64,000 nt of DNA from Salipaludibacillus agaradhaerens (GTDB lineage: Bacteria > Bacillota > Bacilli > Bacillales > Salisediminibacteriaceae), in NCBI RefSeq assembly GCF_002019735.1, contig NZ_KV917378.1:3994869-4058868 (forward strand). The letters run 5' to 3'. Below are positions 8,491-17,500 of this stretch, one piece after another. A model generated the notes under the pieces. The model did not search any database. It had not been told where the DNA came from and worked only from the letters and a program-made list of their open reading frames with translations. Every line of letters begins with the position of its first letter. Positions within the stretch are counted from its first letter, which is position 1. A program made the position numbers and the translations under genes.

Positions 8491-8712
8491 TTTATCACAG
8501 ATAACCGTCCGTAACCCTCCCGGCTCAAAATAGAGAGAAGAGATAATCTAATTAGACGCGAATAACGGAAGCTAATGTCCTGATTCACTCGGGCCAACAG
8601 GATGTTGGTCACACAAGCGTTTTCGCAGGACGCGAAGACGTTAGCTTGTGTTCCTTATCAGTGGGAGAAGAACGAAAACCTCCACTTCTTGAAGGTTCGT
8701 TTTATCATTATT
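8491..8712 (+). repeat. Composite intergenic repeat, copy A (longest)
   Basis: The left module (8491-8545) contains ATAACCGTCC and CTCAAAATAGAGAG, also seen at 13461, 27956 and 53050. The link GCTAATGTCCTGATTCACTC (8571-8590) recurs in related form at 53122 and 56103. The right module (about 8655-8710) has AGTGG / CCACT pairing and ends GAAGGTTCGTTTTAT. Between link and right module this copy carries about 65 extra bases forming two further hairpins (see the separate entry). It fills most of the 390-base gap between the divergent peptidase and ytkL genes. Confidence 0.7.
8592..8651 (+). repeat. Two consecutive hairpins with AGGAY loops inside copy A
   Basis: Hairpin 1 is GGCCAAC / GTTGGTC with loop AGGAT (8599-8603). 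Hairpin 2 has an inner helix 8619-8626 / 8632-8639 with loop AGGAC (8627-8631), and an outer helix ACACAAGC / GCTTGTGT (8611-8618 / 8644-8651). Neither hairpin is present in the other copies in this window. Confidence 0.6.
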
Positions 8713-8839
8713 TAAAACCTACGTCATAAATGAAAAGAAAATGAAGGATTTCTGTCCATTTATATCAAATAAAAGCATAATGAGAGAGAAAGCAGGGTAA
8801 GGGGAGAAGAGAACTATTTTTATAAAGGAGAGGACATGT

Positions 8840-9526
8840 ATGAAGGTATCTTATCATGGACATTCTGTTGTAAAGATTGAAACGAATGGGACCAATATTT
8901 TCATCGACCCGTTTATTACGGGGAATGGAATGACAGATCTTAAGGCCGACGATACGAAGGCAGATGTGATTTTACTCACTCATGGGCATAATGATCACGT
9001 AGGTGATACGATCGACATTGCTAAAAGAAATGATGCTTTAGTGGTTGCCCCCTTTGAATTAGGAACATATTTAGGATGGCAGGGGCTTAACGTGCATCAA
9101 ATGCATATTGGTGGTACATTTGAATTTGGCTTTGGAAAAGTTAAACTGACGCAAGCCTTTCATGGTTCTTCTTACACGGAGGAAGAAAATAAACGTATCA
9201 TCTATACAGGTATGCCAGCAGGAATTTTATTTTCGGCTGAAGGGAAGACAATTTACCACGCAGGAGATACAGGACTATTCTCTGATATGAAGTTAATAGG
9301 GGAACAGAATGACATTGATTTGGCTTTTTTACCGATCGGTGATAACTTTACAATGGGGCCAGAGGATGCCTTAATTGCTGCTAAATGGCTTGGAGCAAAA
9401 CAAGTTGTTCCAATTCATTATAATACGTTCCCTGTCATTGAACAGGATCCAGAAGCATTTGCAAACAAAGTAAGCTCAGGAAAAGGACTGGTTTTAAAGG
9501 CGGGAGAAGAGCTGGAGTTAGTTTAG
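8840..9526 (+). CDS. ytkL: Metallo-beta-lactamase-fold hydrolase YtkL (UPF0173)
   Basis: A 228-residue cytoplasmic protein of the UPF0173 family. The metal-binding motif HxHxDH is His48-Gly-His50-Asn-Asp52-His53. A further metal-ligand segment reads [12 protein letters not shown], and the last His is in VPIHYNTFP. Members are predicted zinc hydrolases and the natural substrate is not established. It covers the whole family length. AAAGGAGAGG precedes the ATG. It is flanked upstream by repeat copy A and downstream by a strong terminator, so it is probably transcribed alone. Confidence 0.95.
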   Translation: MKVSYHGHSVVKIETNGTNIFIDPFITGNGMTDLKADDTKADVILLTHGHNDHVGDTIDIAKRNDALVVAPFELGTYLGWQGLNVHQMHIGGTFEFGFGKVKLTQAFHGSSYTEEENKRIIYTGMPAGILFSAEGKTIYHAGDTGLFSDMKLIGEQNDIDLAFLPIGDNFTMGPEDALIAAKWLGAKQVVPIHYNTFPVIEQDPEAFANKVSSGKGLVLKAGEELELV

Positions 9527-9589
9527 AAAAACCTCGGTTTGAAGTGATGATTATGTGCAAGCCACACGATAAGATGTTATGAACATCAT

Positions 9590-9634
9590 AACGAGCTGAG
9601 CCCTTGTCTAAAAAGGGTTGTCAGCTCGTTTTAC
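9590..9634 (+). terminator. Terminator after ytkL
   Basis: AACGAGCTGA / TCAGCTCGTT (10 bp) encloses a second CCCTT / AAGGG helix and is followed by a short T-rich tail. A small hairpin (GTTATG / CATAAC, 9576-9592) overlaps the left arm by three bases. Confidence 0.75.
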
Positions 9635-9727
9635 GTAAATACTATAAAGGGAGAGTTTAGTATGTTACTCATGTTATTAAAACCCCCATGGGAGAGAGGA
9701 AAAGCTCTAATACGTTGAGTGTGAGAA

Positions 9728-10393
9728 CTAAGTGTGTCTACTTTGCATGTAGTTCAACACTTCCTGTTCGTATTGCTTACCTAAGTAAACACCATCTAGC
9801 CTTGTTGCTTCTGCAGCAGCGTATTTTTTTTCAAGTAATGGCATTAATTCATCCCAGATGAGCGCCCTTTCTGCATAATCACGATCGAAATTAAGCATAA
9901 ATTCTTCAATAGTCAAATTTAGTCCTTCTGACATTCCTATAATGGAGGCTGGTAAAGAATTTTCATAAATCTCGAGGTTATAGCTTGCCTGCGAGTCGAT
10001 ATCTTCATCAGTCATAACGACGCCGTATTGCCTTTCAGCGTATTCTTTCCAAGCCGCTTCATATTGTTGACGGGCATAAGCCATCTCAAATATCTCATCT
10101 TCTGTCCATGGCTCATTATACTCATGTTTTTGTATGTAATAGCGTACATACCACCGGAGTAAGTCGTCACGATTAGGACGGTAAAGGGGTGTGGCTTCAT
10201 TAAAAATGTCTAGTGCTTGTTCAGTTAATGCCTGATAATCTTCCACTGTTAAGCTTGCTTGGTTTTCCCCTATTATGACTTCCACAGGGTTACTTTCTTC
10301 ATTAGCTGTCTCGTTGATATTCTCATTTTCTCCATTACATGCTATGACGAGAATGCACGTGCTACATAACGAGATTAATTGAAGTATTTTCAC
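9728..10393 (-). CDS. Hypothetical lipoprotein
   Basis: The start is GTG at 10393, eight bases after a strong AGGAGGA site, giving a product of 221 residues. The N-terminus MKILQLISLCSTCILVIAC is a lipoprotein signal with lipobox LVIAC, so Cys19 should carry the lipid. A short Asn/Glu-rich linker follows (NGENENINETANEESNP). The rest is acidic and probably helical, with many aromatic residues (LLRWYVRYYIQKHEY). The sequence vaguely recalls the N-terminal helical part of SurA-like chaperones, but I cannot support that, so no function is assigned. It is divergent from ytoI. Confidence 0.75.
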   Translation of the reverse strand: MKILQLISLCSTCILVIACNGENENINETANEESNPVEVIIGENQASLTVEDYQALTEQALDIFNEATPLYRPNRDDLLRWYVRYYIQKHEYNEPWTEDEIFEMAYARQQYEAAWKEYAERQYGVVMTDEDIDSQASYNLEIYENSLPASIIGMSEGLNLTIEEFMLNFDRDYAERALIWDELMPLLEKKYAAAEATRLDGVYLGKQYEQEVLNYMQSRHT

Positions 10394-10515
10394 TCTTAGT
10401 CTCCTCCTCTCAGTGGGGTGAGTCAAGTGCACCTCAGTATTAATTCTAATCGGTTCGTTTATCTAAGAAATGGCTAACAGATAGACATTGATTATATTTA
10501 ATCCTAGATTGGTGC

Positions 10516-10544
10516 TTGATGTCAAAAGTTCTGACGATTATACT
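10516..10544 (+). promoter_or_regulatory. Sigma-A promoter for ytoI
   Basis: TTGATG and TATACT with a 17-base spacer; transcription should start near 10551, before the ATG at 10607. Confidence 0.6.
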
Positions 10545-10606
10545 TGTAATAGTACAGGCGTGAAGAAGTGAGTGAACAGTTTATACTTGAGGGAGTGAAC
10601 CCTAAT

Positions 10607-11914
10607 ATGACAAAGCATGAACAAATATTACAGCACATCCGTTCATTAGACGTAGGAAATAAAATTTCTGTTCGACACATTGCTAAAGTGCTGCATGTAA
10701 GTGAGGGAACAGCATATAGGGCAATTAAGGATGCAGAAAATCAAGGGTTAGTGAGTACGATTGAACGTGTAGGGACGATTAGAATCGAAAAGAAACAAAA
10801 AGACAACATCGAGCGACTTACATACGCTGAAGTCATTAATATTATTGACGGATCTGTTTTAGGAGGGCGTAACGGACTCCATAAAACGTTAACTAAATTT
10901 GTTATTGGAGCTATGAAAGCGGACGCGATGATGCGTTATATTGAAGCGGGCAACCTTCTCATCGTCGGTAATAGGGAAGAAGTACATAAGTTAGCTCTTG
11001 AAGAAGGCTCAGCTGTTCTTATTACAGGTGGCTTTGATACGAGTGAAGAAGTAAGACGGCTTGCTGACTCACTTGATCTACCTATTATTTCTACCTCGTA
11101 TGATACGTTTACGGTAGCGACAATGATTAATAGAGCCATTTATGATCAACTGATCAAAAAAGAAATTATTTCTGTAGAAGATATTTTAATACCAGTTGAA
11201 GAAACGAATTATTTAACCATCTCCCATACTGTGGAAAAATGGCATGAATTAAATAAACAAACGAATCATAGTCGATATCCAATTGTCGATAACGAGTTAA
11301 GGCTTCAAGGAATCGTGACAGCGAAGGATGTTATCGGTGTTAATCCTTTTATAGAAATAGAAAAGGTCATGACGAAACAGCCTATTACCGTCACGAGTCA
11401 AACGTCAGTAGCTTCTGCAGCTCACATAATGGTATGGGAAGGAATTGAACTTCTACCTGTTATCACATCGTCAAAAAAATTAATCGGAATTATTAGTCGA
11501 CAAGATGTTTTAAAAGCGTTACAAATGATTCAAAGGCAGCCTCATGTGGGGGACACGATCGAAGACCTAGTGACCCGCCATTTGGAGGATATTTCAACGT
11601 CGAAGGATTTTGCCTTTCAATTAGAGGTGACCCCTCAAATGACGAATCACCTTGGGACTATTTCATATGGTGTCATGACTACGATTGTAACAGAAGCAGG
11701 GAGTAGAGCCCTAAGAAAGTATAAAAAAGGTGACTTAGTTGTAGAAAATATCACCCTCTTTTTTATTAAACCGGTGCAAATTGAATCCGTGATGCAGGTG
11801 CGACCAAAAGTATTAGAAGTTGGACGGAAATTTGGAAAAGTGGATGTTGAACTTTATCATGATGAGCAAATCGTCGGTAAGGCTATGCTCATGGCTCAGC
11901 TGATTGATAGATAA
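10607..11914 (+). CDS. ytoI: YtoI: HTH, DRTGG, CBS pair and hotdog domains
   Basis: A 435-residue multi-domain regulator-like protein. Order: winged-helix HTH (about 1-65, SVRHIAKVLHVSEGTAYRAI), DRTGG domain (about 70-180, GNLLIVGNREEVHKLALEEGSAVLITGGF), two CBS domains (about 185-310), and a C-terminal hotdog thioesterase-like domain (about 330-430). CBS pairs usually bind adenine nucleotides, so it may link nucleotide levels to DNA binding or thioester chemistry, but its target is unknown. ATG 10607 gives the length of B. subtilis YtoI; a GTG at 10568 would add 13 unmatched residues. GAGGGAG lies 11 bases before the ATG. Confidence 0.9.
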   Translation: MTKHEQILQHIRSLDVGNKISVRHIAKVLHVSEGTAYRAIKDAENQGLVSTIERVGTIRIEKKQKDNIERLTYAEVINIIDGSVLGGRNGLHKTLTKFVIGAMKADAMMRYIEAGNLLIVGNREEVHKLALEEGSAVLITGGFDTSEEVRRLADSLDLPIISTSYDTFTVATMINRAIYDQLIKKEIISVEDILIPVEETNYLTISHTVEKWHELNKQTNHSRYPIVDNELRLQGIVTAKDVIGVNPFIEIEKVMTKQPITVTSQTSVASAAHIMVWEGIELLPVITSSKKLIGIISRQDVLKALQMIQRQPHVGDTIEDLVTRHLEDISTSKDFAFQLEVTPQMTNHLGTISYGVMTTIVTEAGSRALRKYKKGDLVVENITLFFIKPVQIESVMQVRPKVLEVGRKFGKVDVELYHDEQIVGKAMLMAQLIDR

Positions 11915-11929
11915 GTGCTTCTACCGACA

Positions 11930-11959
11930 GAAAACACAGCGTTTAATAAAACGCTGTGT
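11930..11959 (-). terminator. Terminator for ytpI
   Basis: An 11-bp perfect stem (ACACAGCGTTT / AAACGCTGTGT) with a four-base loop. The T-rich tail is on the minus strand, so it mainly serves ytpI, though it may also stop ytoI reading. Confidence 0.75.
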
Positions 11960-11968
11960 AAGTCAAAT

Positions 11969-12268
11969 CTAGTTCGTTTCAGTTGATGTTGCTTTTGGGG
12001 AATAGTTTTTCAGAAGGCGATATTGTTTCCAACCAACGAAGACGTTGATACTCCCAACCACAAGGAAAATAAGGGCTACAACAGCGGCCACAGATGATTG
12101 GAGACTCATGTAGCTGTTGATTCCAAAGGAAATTAGGAAAATTCCTATAGCTATACTGCTTTTAAGCGAGTAACTGCGTTTTACTAGTGGTTCAACTTCT
12201 CGAGACTGTTGAACTTTTAAATAGACAAAGGCAACGAGAGAAGCGAAAATTAAGGCAACTAAAAACAT
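11969..12268 (-). CDS. ytpI: YtpI family membrane protein
   Basis: A 99-residue protein with three hydrophobic segments (about 1-18, 38-55 and 60-80) and a polar C-terminal tail. ATG 12268 follows AAAGGAGC on the minus strand and gives the length of B. subtilis YtpI; the longer frame adds eight residues across that site. It lies between ytoI and nrnA, as in B. subtilis, but in opposite orientation to both. The family is small, restricted to Bacillaceae, and of unknown function. Confidence 0.85.
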   Translation of the reverse strand: MFLVALIFASLVAFVYLKVQQSREVEPLVKRSYSLKSSIAIGIFLISFGINSYMSLQSSVAAVVALIFLVVGSINVFVGWKQYRLLKNYSPKATSTETN

Positions 12269-12399
12269 AGTGAATGCTCCTTTAAAATACAAGATAACCT
12301 ATATAATATTATTGTAATCTACAATGAGTAAGTAAGCAAATAGCTATAACTGTTTTCCTTGTTTAGATAAGAAGGTGTAAGTATGAGAGGACTGAGATA

Positions 12400-13344
12400 A
12401 TGACAATGACCATGAAACAAACAATTATTAATGAGATTAAAAAATGGGATTCAATTATCATTCACCGTCATGTACGTCCTGATCCAGATGCCATTGGGTC
12501 ACAAGCGGGATTGAAAGCATTAATTCACACTGTATTTCCCCATAAGAAAGTTTATCTTGCAGGAGAGCAGGAAGAATCCCTCGGTTTTCTAGCACAGATG
12601 GATGAGGTAGATGATGATATTTTTCAGCGTTCACTAGTGATCGTGTGTGATACAGCTAATACAGATCGTATCGATGACCAACGCTATGTTAACGCAAACG
12701 TCGTGATTAAAATAGATCATCACCCTGATGTGGATACATATGGTACGTTAAGGTGGGTGGATACAAACGCCAGTTCAACCTCAGAAATGATTTTTGACTT
12801 GTTTGAAGCGTGCGAAGCCGAGGGAGCTAGTTTAAATCAAGAGATAGCTCGTCTATTGTATGCAGGAATTGTAGGAGATACAGGTCGTTTCCGTTTTCCA
12901 AATACAACGGAAAAAACATTTTTGGCCGCAGCACGTCTCGTTCAAACAGGTTTTTCGCGGCCAGAGCTGTATGACGACCTTTATGAGACGCCATTAGCGG
13001 TCTTAAAACTCCAAGGTTATGTCTTAAGTCAATTAACGGTAAGTGACAGTGGTGTAGGTGTCGTGCGTTTGCCCAAAGATGTACTTGAAACATATCACGT
13101 AACCTCTAAAGAGGCTGCTTCAGTTGTTAATAGCTTCTCAACACTCAAGGGATTAAAAGCATGGGTCTTTTTTGTGGAGGAAGAAGATGTGATTAGAGCC
13201 AGAATCCGCTCGAAAGGGCCAGAGATTCATGAGTTAGCTGCTCGTTTCAACGGTGGAGGGCATCCAATGGCATCTGGGGCATCCCTCTTTTCGTGGGAAG
13301 AAACGGATACTTTTTTAAAGGAATTAGAGCAAATCTGTAAATGA
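12400..13344 (+). CDS. nrnA: Bifunctional oligoribonuclease / PAP phosphatase NrnA
   Basis: A DHH-DHHA1 phosphoesterase of 314 residues that degrades short RNA (nano-RNA) and dephosphorylates 3'-phosphoadenosine 5'-phosphate. DHH motifs: IHRHVRPDPDAIGSQ (residues 21-35), VCDTAN, the namesake IDHHPD near residue 108, and GDTGRF near 160. The DHHA1 domain carries the substrate glycine loop FNGGGHPMASGAS. It replaces Orn in Bacillaceae. The start at 12400 follows GAGAGGA; other ATG codons lie two and four codons later. It is followed by a terminator and repeat copy B. Confidence 0.95.
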   Translation: MTMTMKQTIINEIKKWDSIIIHRHVRPDPDAIGSQAGLKALIHTVFPHKKVYLAGEQEESLGFLAQMDEVDDDIFQRSLVIVCDTANTDRIDDQRYVNANVVIKIDHHPDVDTYGTLRWVDTNASSTSEMIFDLFEACEAEGASLNQEIARLLYAGIVGDTGRFRFPNTTEKTFLAAARLVQTGFSRPELYDDLYETPLAVLKLQGYVLSQLTVSDSGVGVVRLPKDVLETYHVTSKEAASVVNSFSTLKGLKAWVFFVEEEDVIRARIRSKGPEIHELAARFNGGGHPMASGASLFSWEETDTFLKELEQICK

Positions 13345-13430
13345 GTGACAGTTGTATGAGCATAACTAGAAAGAAGTTCATCAGTAAACTGCATATACAA
13401 AAGAAAGTTTACTAATAAGAAGAGCTAGAA

Positions 13431-13462
13431 GAGAGACTGTCTTTGAGGGCATCTCTCTTTTT
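13431..13462 (+). terminator. Probable terminator after nrnA
   Basis: GAGAGA / TCTCTC with a 15-base loop is followed by TTTTT. The stem is short, so confidence is moderate. Confidence 0.5.
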
Positions 13463-13516
13463 ACCACAGATTAACCGTCCGTAAACCTCTCTGCTCAAAA
13501 TAGAGAGGGGAGAGAC
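13462..13516 (+). repeat. Composite intergenic repeat, copy B (left module only)
   Basis: It reads ACCACAGATTAACCGTCCG and then CTCTCTGCTCAAAATAGAGAG, close to the left modules at 8491, 27956 and 53050. In this copy CCTCTCT / AGAGAGG can pair. The right module is absent. The copy lies between convergent nrnA and ytrI. Confidence 0.65.
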
Positions 13517-13559
13517 CTCGATTAAGATTGAACGACGTATACATTCTTTAAAGTACGTT

Positions 13560-14063
13560 CTAGTCAGCAGAAACAATCATGACATGGATTTCTAGTGTTG
13601 TGAAAAGAAAAAGCTGCTCCACCTTTAGCTGGAAACGTTTATCATTGATAATAAATATTTTATTTTCCACAGTTTTTAATAGAAATTCCCTTGAATTGGC
13701 AACGGATTCGATATCTTTATTACGAACGTTCTCTAATTCACTTTCCACCGCATCTCTTAGTTCATGTAAAGTTAATTCGCTTAGCTTCACCTCTGATTCA
13801 TTAATAAATTCAATACGAATATCCTGAACAGTTAACAATTGCTGATTTTCTCTATTTTGTTTATCTTGATCTTCTCGTAAGATGTCAATTGTTTTCTCAT
13901 GTTTGTCAATGACAGCTTGTTGATTGCCAATTTCTAATAAGAGATTTTCATGAACAGTACCGAATTGGAAAAGAAAAAATACCCAGCCGATGATGGTACC
14001 GAGAAAAAAACCGGCAAAAAAACGCTGCCAGCTTTTGTCACGGTACAAAGTAGGAATCCTCAT
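13560..14063 (-). CDS. ytrI: Sporulation membrane protein YtrI
   Basis: A 167-residue protein with a short basic N-terminus (MRIPTLYRDKSWQRF), one membrane helix (about 16-37) and a coiled-coil-like segment rich in Gln, Asp and Glu (about 50-90). A compact C-terminal domain lies outside the cytoplasm by prediction. YtrI is made under sigma-E in the mother cell in B. subtilis and is needed for full sporulation efficiency. Its ATG overlaps the ytrH stop by four bases (ATGA), so the pair is translationally coupled. AGAGGGGA precedes the ATG. Confidence 0.9.
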   Translation of the reverse strand: MRIPTLYRDKSWQRFFAGFFLGTIIGWVFFLFQFGTVHENLLLEIGNQQAVIDKHEKTIDILREDQDKQNRENQQLLTVQDIRIEFINESEVKLSELTLHELRDAVESELENVRNKDIESVANSREFLLKTVENKIFIINDKRFQLKVEQLFLFTTLEIHVMIVSAD

Positions 14064-14392
14064 TTTATCCCCTCTTGGGTGATCCACTGAATTAAAACCG
14101 TCCCACTGTGTGCGCCTGACAGGGCGGCAAAAATCATAATTAATGTTTTGACAATATCAGCATGTGTTCCTTCGAAAATACCTCGCTCTAGTGTGGAGAT
14201 GGCATCGAATGTTCCGCCTATAGCAGCTACGAGAGCCCATATCTTTAAACTGGAGGCTAAATCATACATAATAGATAGAGGGGGTTTTCCAATAAGGTAG
14301 GCTCCAATGCCACCGATGATCGTACCACCAATAATGACGCCGAAAGCCACGAAGAAATCTATAACAAGTGTTGCGAGAAAGTCTTTATCCAT
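14060..14392 (-). CDS. ytrH: Sporulation membrane protein YtrH
   Basis: A 110-residue integral membrane protein with about three hydrophobic helices. Glycine-rich packing motifs (GVIIGGTIIGGIGAYLIG) are visible in the first. YtrH is a sigma-E-dependent mother-cell protein in B. subtilis. It is the first gene of ytrHI, with a good AAGGAGGA ribosome site and a sigma-E-like promoter 35-64 bases upstream. It is divergent from dnaE, again as in B. subtilis. Confidence 0.93.
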   Translation of the reverse strand: MDKDFLATLVIDFFVAFGVIIGGTIIGGIGAYLIGKPPLSIMYDLASSLKIWALVAAIGGTFDAISTLERGIFEGTHADIVKTLIMIFAALSGAHSGTVLIQWITQEGIK

Positions 14393-14426
14393 GAAAAATC
14401 CTCCTTGGAAACAGGCTCATAGTCTA

Positions 14427-14456
14427 TACTTATGGACAATCTACAGCCCGTATGAC
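14427..14456 (-). promoter_or_regulatory. Sigma-E promoter for ytrHI
   Basis: On the minus strand GTCATACG is followed after 14 bases by CATAAGTA. This fits the sigma-E pattern GTCATATT - 14 - CATACAAT with few mismatches, and it lies correctly before ytrH. Confidence 0.6.
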
Positions 14457-14474
14457 AACAAATTAACAATGAAA

Positions 14475-14488
14475 CAAACGTATGTTTG
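14475..14488. promoter_or_regulatory. LexA(DinR)-like box in the dnaE promoter
   Basis: CAAACGTATGTTTG matches the Bacillus LexA consensus CGAAC-RNRY-GTTYG except at the second base. It overlaps the dnaE -35 element. Confidence 0.45.
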
Positions 14489-14514
14489 GTATATACTTGT
14501 ACATAGACTATAAT
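14486..14514 (+). promoter_or_regulatory. Sigma-A promoter for dnaE
   Basis: TTGGTA and a perfect TATAAT with a 17-base spacer, about 75 bases before the dnaE ATG. Confidence 0.6.
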
Positions 14515-14589
14515 AAAAACCAACAGGCGGCTCATAGCAGTCTTTAATTAGAAGATAGAGAATTTAGAGGCATTAAAGGGGGGATTATA

Positions 14590-17500
14590 ATGGCTTTTGT
14601 CCATTTGCACGTTCATAGTGAATTTAGTCTACTGCAAAGTGTAGCGAAAATAGCCGACCTCGTGGAGACAGCTGCAAAAAAGCAATTTAAAGCGATAGGA
14701 TTAACGGATATTGATGCTATGTACGGTGTTATTCCTTTTTATAAAGCGTGTCGTTCACATAATATTAAACCGATTATCGGTGTTGAATTAAAGGTTTCAG
14801 AAGGGCCATTATTATCGCGAAGTCGTACAGAAGAACGCCTTATTTTTTTAGCGGAAAATTTTGAAGGCTATCAAACATTATTAAAATTAACAAGTCAAGC
14901 ACAAAACAGAGAAAATGCTTATGAGCCGTATATTTTATATGAGGAACTAGCTACTCTAAAAGGGGTCATCATTATTAGCCCATTTCAACAAGGGAAAATC
15001 CAAAACGCCCTATACGAAGGTGTCCAAAATGAAGCAGAAAAAATGTACACCTATCTTAAAAGGTCAGTTGGCGAGGAGAATGTGTATATTGAAGTACAAA
15101 ATCATTGGAGGCGAGAGGAACGGGAAAAACTACTTGCTGTTAGAGATTGGGCTTTAAAAGAACAAGCGAAAGTAGTAGCTACAAACCATGTTCATTTTAT
15201 AGAAAAAGAACAAGTAGAGGCTCACAGAGTAGTCGAAGCTATTAAAGCAGGGGAAACACTTAAGGAACAGCAGAGCCACGCTTCATCTGAAGAATATTAT
15301 TTAAAAGATGAAGACGAAATGATTCACGCTTTCTCTTCCTGGCCAGAAGCGCTTGAGGAAACAGGGAAATTAGCTGATCGGTGTCATGTTGAGATTCCTC
15401 TGGGTGAACTGGTTTTACCGAAGTTTCCCGTTTCAGATGGAGAGACCGCCGAGACACTACTAGAACGTCTTTGTAAAAAAGGTTTAGAAGAAAGATATGT
15501 GAATCCTAGCAAAGAGGTTTATGACAGGCTTGACTATGAATTGCGTGTGATTTTTGACATGAATTATTCAGACTATTTCCTTATTGTAGCTGATTTTATG
15601 AATTATGCTCATAAGAATGATATTTTGACAGGTCCTGGTCGTGGATCTGCAGCCGGCTCACTAGTCGCTTACGTCTTAAAAATTACGCAAGTAGACCCAA
15701 TAAAATATGGCTTACTTTTTGAACGCTTTTTAAACCCTGAACGTGTGTCTATGCCGGATATCGATATTGATTTTTCTGACCAGCAACGTGATGAAGTCAT
15801 TCATTATGTAGCACGTAAATATGGTGCGCAGCATGTGGCCCAAATTGTGACATTCGGAACATTAGCTGCTAAAGCTGCATTGCGCGATGCTGGTAAAGTA
15901 TTAAGCTTGGAACCAAGAAAAATTGATAAAGTGGCAAAGCTCATACGAAGCAAGCCAAATTTGCGAATACGTCAAGCTGTTAGTGAAACACCTGCCTTAA
16001 AGGATCTGATGAAAGATGATGATGAATTAACATTACTGTTTAAAGTTGCATCAGATATCGAAGGGTTACCTAGACATACATCGGTTCATGCGGCCGGTAT
16101 CGTTATCAGTCAAGCGCCGCTCACGGATGTGGTCCCGTTACAGAAAGGACATGACGGGCTATCATTAACCCAATATCCTATGGGGGATTTGGAAAGTATC
16201 GGCTTATTAAAAATGGATTTTCTTGGATTGAGGAATTTAAGCTTTATTGAAAAAATAAGTGAGCTTGTGAAAAAAAATTCTGGACACGAGCTTCAAATCA
16301 CGACACTTTCTTTGGAGGATGAGGCTACATTTGCTTTATTGGGAGAAGGAGACACAAGTGGTGTTTTCCAACTTGAATCTTCGGGGATGAAAAGTGTGTT
16401 AAATCGATTGAAACCATCCCATTTTGAAGACATTGTTGCGGTAAATGCGTTATACCGCCCCGGGCCTATGGAAAACATTCCATCTTACATTAAACGGAAG
16501 CACGGCGAAGAAACAGTCATCTATCCCCATGATGATTTGCAGGCTATTCTAGAACCTACATATGGCGTGCTCATTTATCAAGAACAAATTATGCAGATTG
16601 CTTCAAAAATGGCAGGATTTAGTCTCGGGCAGGCAGATGTGCTGAGACGGGCGGTAGGTAAAAAGAAACGTGAGACTTTAGAAGAAACGAGGGTAACCTT
16701 TATTGGAGGGGCGGTAGAGCAAGGATACACTATAGAAGAAGCTGAGAAAGTGTATGACTTGATCGTTCGTTTTGCTGATTATGGATTCAACAGAAGTCAC
16801 GCAGTAGCGTACAGCATGATCTCCTACCAGTTAGCCTACTTAAAAGCTAATTATCCGTTAGAATTTTTAAGTGGCTTAATGGATATGTCACTTCACCATC
16901 AAGATAAATTAGCGGAATATATTGCTGAAGCTAAGCGTAAAGGGATTAACGTGCAACGCCCATCCATTAATACAAGCGAAACAGGATTTACTATATATGA
17001 TAACTGTATATGGATTGGTCTAGCTGCTCTTAAAAATGTAGGTATACAAACGGTAAATGCTCTCCTACAGGAGAGAGAAAAAAGGATGTTTGAGGATTTG
17101 TTTGATTTATGTGCCAGATTACCGTTAAGACTTCTCGGAAGAAGAACGTTGGAATCGCTCATTCTTTCAGGAGCTCTCGATGATTTTAACATTGATCGCG
17201 CGACGTTATTAGCATCATTAGATGATGCCATTGAATACGGTGAAAAGGAGCAGGAGAAACTAACACTAGGCGAAGACTTTTTATTTTTTGAAGAGGAACA
17301 GAAACCGCACTATACTCAGGTAAATCCTTTATCTGCTAAAGATAGACTTCAATCTGAAAAAGAAGTGTTAGGTTTTTATGCCTCAGGACATCCTATTGAA
17401 CATGAAAAAGTGATCTTGTCTCCATACGACCGGATGACAATACATAAGATCAAAGACTTATCTGATCATCATACAGTTAGGATGGCAGGAATGGTGGAAG

